From contig JAOULO010000014.1 of the NCBI GenBank assembly GCA_029881995.1, positions 1 to 64,000 of the forward strand: DNA of 64,000 bases, given 5' to 3'. Origin of the DNA: Gammaproteobacteria bacterium. GTDB taxonomy: Bacteria; Pseudomonadota; Gammaproteobacteria; UBA6429; Thiohalophilaceae. This document shows, in pieces, positions 53,718 to 62,800 of the stretch (position 1 is the stretch's first letter; the number at the start of each line of letters is the position of its first letter). The position numbers were made by a program, and so were the translations under genes. The notes under the pieces are model-generated. The model ran no database searches and was not told the origin of the DNA. It saw only the letters and a program-made list of their open reading frames with translations.

Positions 53718-54544
53718 CAGCCAAAGATTACCCCTTCCAGTAAGGAGTTATGACCTGCATACTCTGGATTCTTAGCCGGGATAAAAGACTTTGCCTTTTT
53801 ACCACCAAAGCGTTTGACAATCGGCTGGCTGATCTTGGTGCCATCTCCAAGTGTTAGAGATTGAAGGATCTTGTTTTTTGCCGATGCGTTTATACGCTGA
53901 CTAACAGAAATCCCCTGATTTGGTAATGGAGCACTATGAAACAGGATCTTAAGCTCGTCACGTTGTTTCTGTTGCAATTTTTTCTTGAAAAACGTTGAAC
54001 GCAAAACTGCCGCCTCACATTTACCCGCTTTAAAAGATTTATAAACTTTACCCATTCCACCTTTGACGCCAACGATAACAGGCTGCCTGACCGGGTTTCT
54101 AAATCGATCCAGAACTGTTAGTGTCGAAAGGTTTGGTGGTGATATACCACATATCTTTTTACCAATCAGGTCATCCATGCCGTTTATCTTGTCATTGCCA
54201 CTACTAGTAACAAGATAAAAGTCCAGAATGCCCGGTAATTTCACCAGTACATCATGTTTCAAATGAGCATTACGCCAGGAAATAAAGTGTGGACCATCAA
54301 AGATGATGTCGTAACGGTTATCTCTCATTTCCCGCTGATAGTTTAGCCAGTTTTTGGGATGCTGATACACCACTTCAGCTCCAATCAGATCACTGAGATG
54401 CTTGGCAAGTGGACCATAGATTTTATTTCCAGCCTCTACATTTTCTCGAGGTGGTGCGGTTAAGATTAAGCTTGATGCTTGAGACGGGCCTGCAATAAAT
54501 AGCAGGCACCATAGGGTGATACCCCAGCCTTTACTATTTTTCAT
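53714..54544 (-). CDS. PhnD/phosphonate-type periplasmic binding protein
   Basis: A 276-residue exported protein (signal peptide about 1-24, ending PSQAS) of the PhnD/phosphite-phosphonate binding family: LTAPPRENVEAGNKIYGPLA, the segment YDIIFDGPHFISWR and GKCEAAVLRSTFF. No permease or ATPase is present next to it, so it does not look like a transport subunit. The protease gene at 52935 overlaps its end by 4 bp. I infer that the binding domain senses a small ligand or regulates the protease. GGGGAT precedes the ATG at 54544, which starts the signal peptide; the longer frame to 54610 is not used. Confidence 0.8.
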   Translation of the reverse strand: MKNSKGWGITLWCLLFIAGPSQASSLILTAPPRENVEAGNKIYGPLAKHLSDLIGAEVVYQHPKNWLNYQREMRDNRYDIIFDGPHFISWRNAHLKHDVLVKLPGILDFYLVTSSGNDKINGMDDLIGKKICGISPPNLSTLTVLDRFRNPVRQPVIVGVKGGMGKVYKSFKAGKCEAAVLRSTFFKKKLQQKQRDELKILFHSAPLPNQGISVSQRINASAKNKILQSLTLGDGTKISQPIVKRFGGKKAKSFIPAKNPEYAGHNSLLEGVIFGW

Positions 54545-54756
54545 TTTAATATCCCCAATGCGTTGCAAATTGATTGCGTATTTAGAATAATTCCAATAAT
54601 TATACAGCACTAAATACCGGGTCTGTGCGGGCCGGCTTATCGACCAATATACCAGAAATTCCGCTTATTACAGCCTGTTTTTTTATCTATAGTCTACCTT
54701 TAACTTCAATGAGTTATCTAATCCCATGTAAATAAAATTCCATTATTCTACTGACC

Positions 54757-56451
54757 ATGCCAATTCCTGTTCTTAATCTGCCACAAACACTGGGATCTAA
54801 TCCCCGCTGGTTGCCCGTGAATTTCACCTTGCGGGGCATCAGGACGTGGGCGGAAACCCTCGATACAAAGGCATTCCCTGAATTGATTGATCAGTGCCTG
54901 TACCAGCTTATCAAGTTTAACGCCATAAATTACCCGGTCAGTGCCCGTTTACAAATCCTGGCTCAGGTTCAGAGTTGCTTGATTGAGCTTATTAGAAATG
55001 AAAAGCAGATCATCCGCACAGCTATCAACGCCGATGAACCGGGACTCAATACCCTTCAGCAGCTGGACAAATTATTTGCAGAATTTGCTAATGGCTATAA
55101 GCTTGTAATTAACAAGCTCGCCAGCAACAAAAAACTCAATGAGACTGAATCCCTACAAATACAGGAAGCCATTTATTACTGCCTGAAATTCCTGGCGCAA
55201 CGCCTGTTACTTGCCTATGCACAGTACACACCACCAGAAAAAGGCATCTGGCGTGAAATAAACCACATCTACCGTTATGCAGAAGAAAGTGAACAGCTCT
55301 ATCACATAGTAGATGATCCCGTCTCTGACAGTCCTTTCCCGGTTTTTCACTCTGCAGATTTTGTATATAAACGTATTGTGCTTGTTTCTCTCACTGAACC
55401 CTATCGCTTAATGAAAGATGAATGTCTTGAGCTCTACTACCTCTGCAGTCGCTGGGTAGGAGCATGTTCACTTTTTCCTATTCGTGAATTGTCATCCCAG
55501 GGTGAGCACGTTGTAGATCTTGCCGATGACTTACCCCCCCGCTATGTCACACGTGATTTACACTGGCAACCCCTGACTGGCCGATTGATTGATATCAGTG
55601 AAATTATTAGCCGGGTTGAGAAAGACCTTGACCAATTATTAAAACAACATGCAACAACTATTGATGAATATGAACTTGTCAGCCTGAGTGAACGACAGAA
55701 GCCCGACATGATGTTGCGTATTCTGAACAGCTACAGAGGCAAGCCGGTTCGACAAAGTAAACGGTTTGACCTATCTGGCAATATTTCTTTTGTTATAGGG
55801 ATTAATAATTGCCATTTTTATCTTGCAAATAAAAAACAGATTTCGCCCTATATGGACGAACTTAAACAGTCCACCAGTCGCGTACATCATGAAAACTCTC
55901 AAGCAGGTAATTTTAGTCAACTATACAAATTCGCTCTTGAAAAAGATCGCACATACAAGTGGCATGAACAGGAGATGCAAAATGCGGTACAGGACAACAT
56001 TAATCCCATGGGACTTGCCTTTACCTATCGGGTCAAACGATATCAGACTGGACAGAAAATAACTGTTGGAGAAATCATCACTTACCGTTTAACTAACAAA
56101 ACTTCCGGTAGATGGGTGATCGGTACTATTCACTGGATGAAAAGAAAATCTATTAGTGAAGAACAGATAATATACGATATCGGAATTAAAAATCTGGCTA
56201 GAAATGCAATCTCAATTGCAGCCAGAAAAAACAATGCCAATAAGCTGGAAAATACATATTACCGTTCCCTGTTAATACCAAAACATGTTTCACACCAACA
56301 GTTACGCAGCCTGCTTGTCCCTGCATTGTGTTTCGAGGTAAACGATAAATTATTGCTCAACTTTGGCCGTTCAATAATGAAAATCAGATTGGTTCGATTA
56401 CTGTCTTCCAGCAATGCCTATACACAATTCGAATTTGAAATTGTCAAATGA
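54757..56451 (+). CDS. Hypothetical 564-residue protein
   Basis: I do not recognise this protein. It has no signal peptide and no membrane helix. The N-terminal two thirds (about 1-330) is helical, with leucine-rich helices; the C-terminal part (about 430-564) has strand-like pattern (AFTYRVKRYQTGQKITVGEIITYRL, shown here only in part as KRYQTGQKITVGEI, and RWVIGTIHWMKRKS), somewhat like a PilZ-type barrel, but I could not find an RxxxR/D-x-SxxG pair with certainty. It stands alone between a divergent PhnD/protease pair and the convergent thioredoxin-domain gene (stop-to-stop 3 bp). Confidence 0.75.
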   Translation: MPIPVLNLPQTLGSNPRWLPVNFTLRGIRTWAETLDTKAFPELIDQCLYQLIKFNAINYPVSARLQILAQVQSCLIELIRNEKQIIRTAINADEPGLNTLQQLDKLFAEFANGYKLVINKLASNKKLNETESLQIQEAIYYCLKFLAQRLLLAYAQYTPPEKGIWREINHIYRYAEESEQLYHIVDDPVSDSPFPVFHSADFVYKRIVLVSLTEPYRLMKDECLELYYLCSRWVGACSLFPIRELSSQGEHVVDLADDLPPRYVTRDLHWQPLTGRLIDISEIISRVEKDLDQLLKQHATTIDEYELVSLSERQKPDMMLRILNSYRGKPVRQSKRFDLSGNISFVIGINNCHFYLANKKQISPYMDELKQSTSRVHHENSQAGNFSQLYKFALEKDRTYKWHEQEMQNAVQDNINPMGLAFTYRVKRYQTGQKITVGEIITYRLTNKTSGRWVIGTIHWMKRKSISEEQIIYDIGIKNLARNAISIAARKNNANKLENTYYRSLLIPKHVSHQQLRSLLVPALCFEVNDKLLLNFGRSIMKIRLVRLLSSSNAYTQFEFEIVK

Positions 56452-56454
56452 AAA

Positions 56455-58287
56455 TTACTGTGAAGACAACATCTGCTCGATATGGCTGGCAAACCAGAAA
56501 GGCTCCCTTTTTATATCTTCATGACCAGAGCTAAGTGCTAGTTCTATACGGGTTCTGAGTTTGTTGTCATTTTTGTGTTTTAAAAACTGGCTTGAAGTAT
56601 TTATCAGTACTGCTGAGGCAGAAGGCATTGGTCCATCTGCAAGGGTTGACTGACCCTCGCCATATTTAAGTAACATGTCTTCTGCCAGCAACCAACCACT
56701 CGTGGTATAAAATCGTTGCCATGTCTGTTTAATAATAATTTCAACCGCGTGCCAGTCATCCTTGCTATTGGTCAGCTTTGCCCAATCTAACAGCCCTCTG
56801 GCAAGATAGGCATAGTCTTCCAGACTGGCCTTACCTAATCTCCCCTGCTTACCAACAATTCTTGCCAGGGACTTTCCATCCCAATGTTGTTGCATGAGAT
56901 CATTTCTAAGCTCTTTTGCAGCCTGAAAATATTTTTTCTTTTCACCTGCCTTGATACCTTTAACCAATGCAGAAAGTGCTAGGGCATTCCATGCCGCTAT
57001 GCGCTTGCTGTCTTTTGGAACATGCCGCTTCGCTCGCGCCTTATGCATTTTCACTCGAGCATTTTCCAATAGGGACAATACCAGCGCCTGATTCTTTTTC
57101 AGTAATTTGGCAATCAAATCAGCATTACCGGCCTGAACCAGATGATGACCATGTTCAATATCAGGTGGACCTTCCAGTTGCCAGACGAGATTGGCCACAG
57201 CCAGCTCATCGCCTGTGAGGATTTTCTTTAATTCAGCATGCTCCCAGAGATAGTAACCACCTTCAATTCCTTTATCATCAACTGCCGATAGACTGGCGGC
57301 TAATCCTCCTTTATCCGTTGCCATGTCGCGTAACATAAAATCCAGCGTCTCAAATCCAATGCTTTTATATAGTTTATTGTTAAAAACCTTACCTGCATCA
57401 AGATAGAGTTCTGCTAACAGTGCATTGTCATACAGCATTTTTTCAAAATGGGGGATCATCCAGCCAGGATCGACAGCATAACGAAAAAAACCGCCTCCCA
57501 AATGATCACGCAGCCCAAGGCTGGCCATTTGATTCAGGGTCAGTTCTAAAAAGTTTTTTAAACGGGGTTTAGGATGACGTTGGTAAATATCCAGCAATAC
57601 CATGAGTTGCGGAACACTGGGAAACTTATTCTGCTGGCCAAAGCCGCCCTGCATCTCATCGGCCAGGGTATAGTTTTGATGTAAAAAACTTTGTTCAAAC
57701 TCTCTGGCCAGAACTTTTGATAGATTTGGCCTTTTAGCCATATTGACCCTGGCTAATTCATCACTGGCCTGTCTGGCCAGTTTTTTTAACTCAGCTGACT
57801 GGGCTTGCCATTGTTCCTGCAGCTTTTCCAAAAGCTGTTTAAAATTTTCAGGTGGCACATAGACCATACCAACCAGTGGGTATCCCTCTGGTGAGACAAA
57901 TACATTCAGAGGCCACCCTGAATAGCCCTGGGTCTTTTCCACAAACTCAATTAAACGGCTATCTAATGCAGCATGAATCTCACGGTCAACCTTGACCGGA
58001 ATAAAATATTTATTCAACAGGGCCGCAATGGCCTTGTTTTGGTAACTTTCCCGCTGCATGACATGACACCAGTGGCAGGAAAAATAACCGCTGGAGACAA
58101 ACAGAAGTTTATTTTCACGTTTCGCACGCGCGACCGTGTCTACATTCCACTGTTGCCAGGCTACGGGATCCTGACCATGCATCGCCAGATAAGCCGATGA
58201 ATGGCCAGCCAGACTGTTTTGCAAATCGGCTTTAGAGCTTAACGGAATGATAAAAACTAATACACAAATGAAGAGTGGACGCCACAT
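56455..58287 (-). CDS. DUF255 thioredoxin-domain protein with signal peptide
   Basis: A 610-residue protein: signal peptide (about 1-20), an N-terminal DUF255 thioredoxin-like domain with SCHWCHVM (Cys71, Cys74) and SGWPLNVFVSPEGYPLVG, then an alpha/alpha-barrel similar to N-acylglucosamine epimerase (GGGFFRYAVDPGWMIPHFEK and YDNALLAELYLDAG). The YyaL/SPATA20 relatives are usually cytoplasmic and somewhat longer; a signal peptide here suggests periplasmic location. Function unknown. It is downstream of a GGCT-like and an ABM gene on the same strand. Confidence 0.82.
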   Translation of the reverse strand: MWRPLFICVLVFIIPLSSKADLQNSLAGHSSAYLAMHGQDPVAWQQWNVDTVARAKRENKLLFVSSGYFSCHWCHVMQRESYQNKAIAALLNKYFIPVKVDREIHAALDSRLIEFVEKTQGYSGWPLNVFVSPEGYPLVGMVYVPPENFKQLLEKLQEQWQAQSAELKKLARQASDELARVNMAKRPNLSKVLAREFEQSFLHQNYTLADEMQGGFGQQNKFPSVPQLMVLLDIYQRHPKPRLKNFLELTLNQMASLGLRDHLGGGFFRYAVDPGWMIPHFEKMLYDNALLAELYLDAGKVFNNKLYKSIGFETLDFMLRDMATDKGGLAASLSAVDDKGIEGGYYLWEHAELKKILTGDELAVANLVWQLEGPPDIEHGHHLVQAGNADLIAKLLKKNQALVLSLLENARVKMHKARAKRHVPKDSKRIAAWNALALSALVKGIKAGEKKKYFQAAKELRNDLMQQHWDGKSLARIVGKQGRLGKASLEDYAYLARGLLDWAKLTNSKDDWHAVEIIIKQTWQRFYTTSGWLLAEDMLLKYGEGQSTLADGPMPSASAVLINTSSQFLKHKNDNKLRTRIELALSSGHEDIKREPFWFASHIEQMLSSQ

Positions 58288-58314
58288 AATGATTTTTATT
58301 CTGTTAATAATTCA

Positions 58315-58743
58315 TTATTGATTAACAATCTTGAGACGCCCTTTATTCCGGTGCGATAAATAATCACCACCAGGAATAAGGGACAAGTCCGTGACCGCAT
58401 GTTTATATAAATAGGTCCAGGCCAACAAACTATGCTCAGGTGAATCATGAATTGTCACCAGGTCACGTCGGTATTCATGCGGTTGTGGCTGATGACTGGC
58501 ACAACCTTCATATTCATCCAGGTAGCGAAATAACTCCTCATTTTCCCTTATTATATAAATCTCACCCCAAACAACCTTGCTCGTGTTATTGGACAAAACC
58601 AAGCCAGGGTAATCACCCAGTTCGTAAAGCTTGCCATTAATAAATCCAATACCGGACAAATCAGCATATCGTCCAAGAATTTCATGCATGGGATGGCCAT
58701 AGCCACTAAGCAGGGTGCCGTATATAAATAGGAATTCAGTCAT
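58315..58743 (-). CDS. Gamma-glutamylcyclotransferase-like (AIG2) protein
   Basis: A 142-residue GGCT/AIG2-fold protein. The FIYGTLLSGYGHP signature is at the start and the catalytic glutamate is plausible in YLDEYEGC. Relatives make 5-oxoproline from gamma-glutamyl compounds; the substrate here is not known. Overlaps the ABM gene by 4 bp, so they are coupled, and it leads to the DUF255 gene after a gap of 27 bp. Confidence 0.82.
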   Translation of the reverse strand: MTEFLFIYGTLLSGYGHPMHEILGRYADLSGIGFINGKLYELGDYPGLVLSNNTSKVVWGEIYIIRENEELFRYLDEYEGCASHQPQPHEYRRDLVTIHDSPEHSLLAWTYLYKHAVTDLSLIPGGDYLSHRNKGRLKIVNQ

Positions 58744-59072
58744 TTAAGATTCGCTTCAAATCCATATTCTCTCTCAACCCTGCAGATCTGGAGACGATAA
58801 TACTCATACCATTTTGTCTTACCCTGCTGCTGGGCCTGTAAGTGTTCGGAACATTGTTTCCAGTTGGCAATTGACTCCAAATCACGCCAATAAGATACCG
58901 TTACTCCTTTTCCAGACTCATCACGTACACTCTCCACATGCAAAAAACCCTCCTGTTGACTGGCCAACTTAAGCATTTTTTCGGCCATTTCTTCATAACC
59001 ATGGTTGCTGGCTGAAAGTCTTGTAGAAAAAATCACCGCGTAATATGGGGCCTCAGCAATAGGCGAAAACAT
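58740..59072 (-). CDS. Antibiotic biosynthesis monooxygenase (ABM) domain protein
   Basis: A 110-residue ferredoxin-like dimeric ABM domain: YYAVIFSTRLSA, GFLHVESVRDESGKGVTVSYW, and WKQCSEHLQAQQQGKTKWYE. Such proteins can oxidise quinols or bind haem; no specific role can be read. First gene of a three-gene unit with the GGCT-like and DUF255 genes, divergent from the TetR gene at 59217. Confidence 0.85.
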   Translation of the reverse strand: MFSPIAEAPYYAVIFSTRLSASNHGYEEMAEKMLKLASQQEGFLHVESVRDESGKGVTVSYWRDLESIANWKQCSEHLQAQQQGKTKWYEYYRLQICRVEREYGFEANLK

Positions 59073-59165
59073 GGCTAAGTGCCTCCTTTGACTACAAAAA
59101 ACCTGTATAGCACAGACTGTCTGAAAAATATTCCCACAATATCAATGGGTTAATAATAAACATTT

Positions 59166-59209
59166 AATACTGAATATTATGTTGATCATTCAGTATTCAG
59201 GCGTATACT
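59166..59209 (+). promoter_or_regulatory. TetR operator overlapping a promoter
   Basis: AATACTGAAT (59166-59175) and ATTCAGTATT (59188-59197) are perfect 10-bp inverted repeats 12 nt apart. TTGATC (59182-59187) and TATACT (59204-59209) with 16-nt spacing form a promoter through the operator. The predicted start falls one to a few bases before the ATG at 59217, so the mRNA may be leaderless. It also faces the divergent ABM gene. Confidence 0.7.
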
Positions 59210-59216
59210 TGGAACT

Positions 59217-59822
59217 ATGATAGCCAAAACACCAGAACAGGAATCAGAACTGATTCGTACCGAAATTCTCGATGCCGCAGAGCAACGGCTGAGAACCTAT
59301 GGTTACGGCAAAACCACCATGGCCGAGATTGCCACGGATGTAGGTATGTCGGCCGCTAACCTGTATCGCTATTTCGATAATAAACTGGATATCGGAGCTG
59401 CCCTGGCCCAAAGGTGCTTTCGTGAGCGCTTTGCCCTGTTGCAGGCGGTTGTTGAGCGGACCGATCTGAATGCCAGTCAGAAACTGGAAGAATTTGTGGT
59501 CACAAACCTGCATTACACGCACACCCAGTTCAGTGAAACACCCAAGGTCAATGAGCTGGTGGATATTATCGTGGCGGAGCGCTGTGAAATTATCCAGGCC
59601 AAAATTGAAAACGATCTGAAACTGATCAATCAGATTCTGCAGGAAGGTATCAAAAGCAAGGAATTTTCGATTGACGACATGCCAACCACTGCACAGGCCG
59701 TATTGCATGCCATCGTGAAATTCAGTGTGCCGCTTTTCATGACCATGTACCCATTGAATGAATTCGAGCAACACGCCAGAGATCTGGTAGCCCTGCTCAT
59801 CAGGGGTCTAAGTAACAACTAA
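59217..59822 (+). CDS. TetR-family regulator (first exporter module)
   Basis: A 201-residue repressor. The N-terminal HTH is clear (TMAEIATDVGMSAANLYRYF, near residues 34-54) and the C-terminal ligand domain is helical. It starts at 59217 with no Shine-Dalgarno, apparently leaderless. The operator at 59166-59197 suggests autoregulation and control of the GNAT/MMPL genes after it, two bases after its stop. Ligand unknown. A second TetR with its own operator and a second MMPL pump follows at 62.8 kb. Confidence 0.9.
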   Translation: MIAKTPEQESELIRTEILDAAEQRLRTYGYGKTTMAEIATDVGMSAANLYRYFDNKLDIGAALAQRCFRERFALLQAVVERTDLNASQKLEEFVVTNLHYTHTQFSETPKVNELVDIIVAERCEIIQAKIENDLKLINQILQEGIKSKEFSIDDMPTTAQAVLHAIVKFSVPLFMTMYPLNEFEQHARDLVALLIRGLSNN

Positions 59823-59848
59823 GATTGTGTCCACCACAGGAGGGCATG

Positions 59849-60370
59849 ATGCAAATATATCAAGATACAAATATTCGGCTAAAAGACCAGCATTGTGTGA
59901 AGCTTGGTCTGGTTGGCCCGGAAGACCGGCAACGATTGTTAAATGGGTTTAAAAAGATATCGGCCCGTACCAATATCAACCGATTTCATACCTTTAAAAA
60001 ATGTTTTACCGAAGACGAGTTGCAGTACCTGCTGGTCATCGACAATGTGGATCACCTGGCGATTGGTGCCGTGGATTGCCAAAACCCTGACATTGGAGTT
60101 GGTCTGGCCCGCTATGTTCGCTCAGAGCAACACCACAACATTGCCGAAGTGGCCATTATTGTCATCGATGAATATCAGAGCAAAGGACTTGGAATAACGC
60201 TTTATACCGAACTCATGCGACTGGCACGACAAAATGGCATTCGGTATTTACGGAATATTGTCGGTAAAGACAATCGAGGCATGTTGGCATTATTAAAAAA
60301 AGTGGGTGCAAAAAAATTTGCTGAAGACAGCCATGATTATGAGTTCGTAGTGGATCTCGAACTGGATTAA
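59849..60370 (+). CDS. GNAT-family N-acetyltransferase
   Basis: A 173-residue GNAT enzyme. Motif A is visible in EVAIIVIDEYQSKGLGITLY (Q/RxxGxG/A acetyl-CoA loop as QSKGLG). The start is the ATG at 59849, five bases after AGGAGG; an adjacent ATG at 59846 is also possible. It lies between the TetR and MMPL genes of the first module and may modify the exported substrate. Substrate unknown. Confidence 0.86.
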   Translation: MQIYQDTNIRLKDQHCVKLGLVGPEDRQRLLNGFKKISARTNINRFHTFKKCFTEDELQYLLVIDNVDHLAIGAVDCQNPDIGVGLARYVRSEQHHNIAEVAIIVIDEYQSKGLGITLYTELMRLARQNGIRYLRNIVGKDNRGMLALLKKVGAKKFAEDSHDYEFVVDLELD

Positions 60371-60408
60371 TCCATAAAAAAATAAAAATCAGGAAAAGGA
60401 GCAGGACG

Positions 60409-62721
60409 ATGCATGAGTTTGAGAGAAACTTTGGCCACTGGGTGCTAAAGAACCGGTGGCTGGTCATCATATTCAGTATTTTATTGGTCCTTGCCTTTGC
60501 CTCTGGTGGACGCTTCCTGACCTTCTCCACCAATTATCGAATATTTTTCAGTGCAGATAATCCTCAACTGCTGGCCTTTGATGCACTGGAAAAAACCTAT
60601 GCCAAGAACGATAACGTCATGATTGTTATCACACCAAATGATGGCAATGTCTTTAGCCGTGAAACCCTCACGGCAATAGAAGAATTTACCAAGCTTGCCT
60701 GGCAGATTCCCTATTCCAGCCGTGTTGACTCACTCAGTAATTATCAACATACCGAAGCCAGGACTGATGAACTTATTGTTGCCGATCTTATAAAAAATGC
60801 ACCTAAGCTGCCAGATACCGATCTTCAAAGAATAAAAAAGATTGCAACCAATGAACCCTTATTGCTCAATAAACTGGTTTCACCCTCCGGCCACGTAAGC
60901 GGCATCAATATTACTGTTCAGTTACCCATGAAGGATCCAACCAAAGAGGTTCCTTCAGTGATGAGCCATGCTCGAAAAATGGTAGCGGATATAGAACAAA
61001 AGTACCCCCATATTGATGCTCGCCTGACCGGCATGGTTGCCATGAATAATGCCTTCTCAGAAGCCGCTCAGGGCGATATGAAAAGCCTGGTACCCTTAAG
61101 CTTTGGGCTCATGGCAGTTGCTCTGGGTTTACTATTACGTGGGTTTACCGCTGCTGCAATCACCATGGTTGTAATTTTCTTTTCGATCATGTTTGCCATG
61201 GGGGCAGGCGGTCATGTTGGCCTGTCACTTTCCGGCCCCTCTGTCACTGCACCCACGATCATTATGACGGTCGCTGTCGCCAATTCGGTACATATGCTGG
61301 TTACCATGTTGCAGAAAATGCGCCAGGGTCTTTCCCGGCATGATGCCATTGTCGAAAGCATGCGGCTCAATCTACAACCTGTATTTATCACCAGCCTGAC
61401 AACGGCGCTTGGCTTTTTGACCATGAATTTTTCCGAGGTTCCCCCCTTCCAGCACCTGGGCAATCTGGTCGCCACCGGCGTTGGTGTGTCTTTCATTCTG
61501 GCAGTCGGTTTCCTGCCAGCCATGATGAGTCTGTTGCCACTACGTATTCGTACTGATGAAAATAAACGTGACAGGATGATGGCGAGCTTTGGTGAATTTG
61601 TAGTTACTAAACGTAAACCCCTGTTTATCGGCATGCTGATATTTATTATTGGCCTGATTTCCTTTTTACCAAAGAATGAACTTAATGATGTATTTGTAAA
61701 ATACTTCAATACCAATATCGAGTTTCGCCGTGATGCCGATTACTTTGCCGAAAATCTGGGTGGGCTTTACCTCATCGACTATTCACTGGAATCCGGTGAA
61801 ACAGGGGGAATAAGTGATCCAAATTTTCTGGCTGACGTAGAGAAATTTGCCAACTGGTATCGACAACAGCCTGAAGTCAAACATGTTAATACGATTACCG
61901 ATATCATGAAGAGGCTAAATCGTAATATGCATAATGATAATAATGACTACTACAGGTTGCCAGAACAACGAGACCTGGCCGCACAGTACCTGCTTCTATA
62001 TGAAATGTCGCTACCCTATGGGCTCGACTTGAACAATCAGATCAATGTCGACAAGTCATCGACCCGTTTTACTGTGACACTGGAGACCATGTCATCAAAT
62101 GGCCTACTGGCGCTTGAAAAAAGGGCCGACGAATGGCTTAAGGCCAATACCCAGCACATTACCAAAGCCGACGGCAGTGGCCCGAGTATCATGTTTGCTT
62201 ATATCGGCAGCCGTAATATTCGCAGTATGCTGGTTGGTACAACCGTGGCATTGATCCTGATTTCGATGGTGTTAATCATCGCATTGCGCTCTCTTAAAAT
62301 TGGTGCGATCAGTATGATTCCCAATCTGGTCCCTGCCGCTATGGGGTTTGGTCTGTGGGGGCTTCTGGTCGGTGAAGTAGGCCTGGCACTATCGGTTGTT
62401 ACCACCATGACACTGGGTATCGTTGTGGATGACACGGTGCACTTCCTGAGTAAATACCTGCGCGCACGTCGCGAAGAGGGCCTGGATCAATATGATGCAG
62501 TTCGTTATGCCTTCAGTACAGTTGGGCGTGCCCTGTTAATTACCTCCATTGTCCTGGTCGTTGGCTTTCTTGTGCTCGCCACATCAAATTTCAAGCTCAA
62601 TTCAGGTATGGGGACACTTACGGCGATTGTCATCACCTTTGCGCTGATGGCCGATTTCCTGTTCCTGCCACCCCTGCTCATGAAGCTGGATAAGGTAAAG
62701 CGGGCCATAAGTCGTGCTTAG
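60409..62721 (+). CDS. MMPL/RND-type exporter, first copy
   Basis: A 770-residue inner-membrane pump with two repeated halves, each with a large periplasmic loop between the first and second of six helices. Start MHEFERNFGHWVLKNRWLVI with ASGGRFL in the first helix exit; GPSVTAPTIIMTVAVANSVHM and the later MTLGIVVDDTVHFL carry the conserved acidic/Ser residues. The family exports lipids or hydrophobic compounds. AAAGGAG lies before the ATG. Controlled presumably by the TetR of the first module. About half-identical by eye to the gene at 63426. Confidence 0.9.
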   Translation: MHEFERNFGHWVLKNRWLVIIFSILLVLAFASGGRFLTFSTNYRIFFSADNPQLLAFDALEKTYAKNDNVMIVITPNDGNVFSRETLTAIEEFTKLAWQIPYSSRVDSLSNYQHTEARTDELIVADLIKNAPKLPDTDLQRIKKIATNEPLLLNKLVSPSGHVSGINITVQLPMKDPTKEVPSVMSHARKMVADIEQKYPHIDARLTGMVAMNNAFSEAAQGDMKSLVPLSFGLMAVALGLLLRGFTAAAITMVVIFFSIMFAMGAGGHVGLSLSGPSVTAPTIIMTVAVANSVHMLVTMLQKMRQGLSRHDAIVESMRLNLQPVFITSLTTALGFLTMNFSEVPPFQHLGNLVATGVGVSFILAVGFLPAMMSLLPLRIRTDENKRDRMMASFGEFVVTKRKPLFIGMLIFIIGLISFLPKNELNDVFVKYFNTNIEFRRDADYFAENLGGLYLIDYSLESGETGGISDPNFLADVEKFANWYRQQPEVKHVNTITDIMKRLNRNMHNDNNDYYRLPEQRDLAAQYLLLYEMSLPYGLDLNNQINVDKSSTRFTVTLETMSSNGLLALEKRADEWLKANTQHITKADGSGPSIMFAYIGSRNIRSMLVGTTVALILISMVLIIALRSLKIGAISMIPNLVPAAMGFGLWGLLVGEVGLALSVVTTMTLGIVVDDTVHFLSKYLRARREEGLDQYDAVRYAFSTVGRALLITSIVLVVGFLVLATSNFKLNSGMGTLTAIVITFALMADFLFLPPLLMKLDKVKRAISRA

Positions 62722-62764
62722 CTAAGGGGCAACATATTGTAATCATTGAAATAATTCCAAGTAT

Positions 62765-62793
62765 TTGACACCCTACCTACTAGTAGGTAGGCT
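62765..62793 (+). promoter_or_regulatory. Palindromic operator within promoter of the second TetR
   Basis: CCTACCTACTAGTAGGTAGG (62772-62791) is a perfect 20-bp palindrome filling the spacer between a consensus TTGACA (62765-62770) and TAGGCT (62788-62793), 17 nt apart. A repressor here would block polymerase directly. Predicted start about 62800, one base before the ATG at 62801, so the mRNA may be leaderless. Confidence 0.78.
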
Positions 62794-62800
62794 TAATGCA

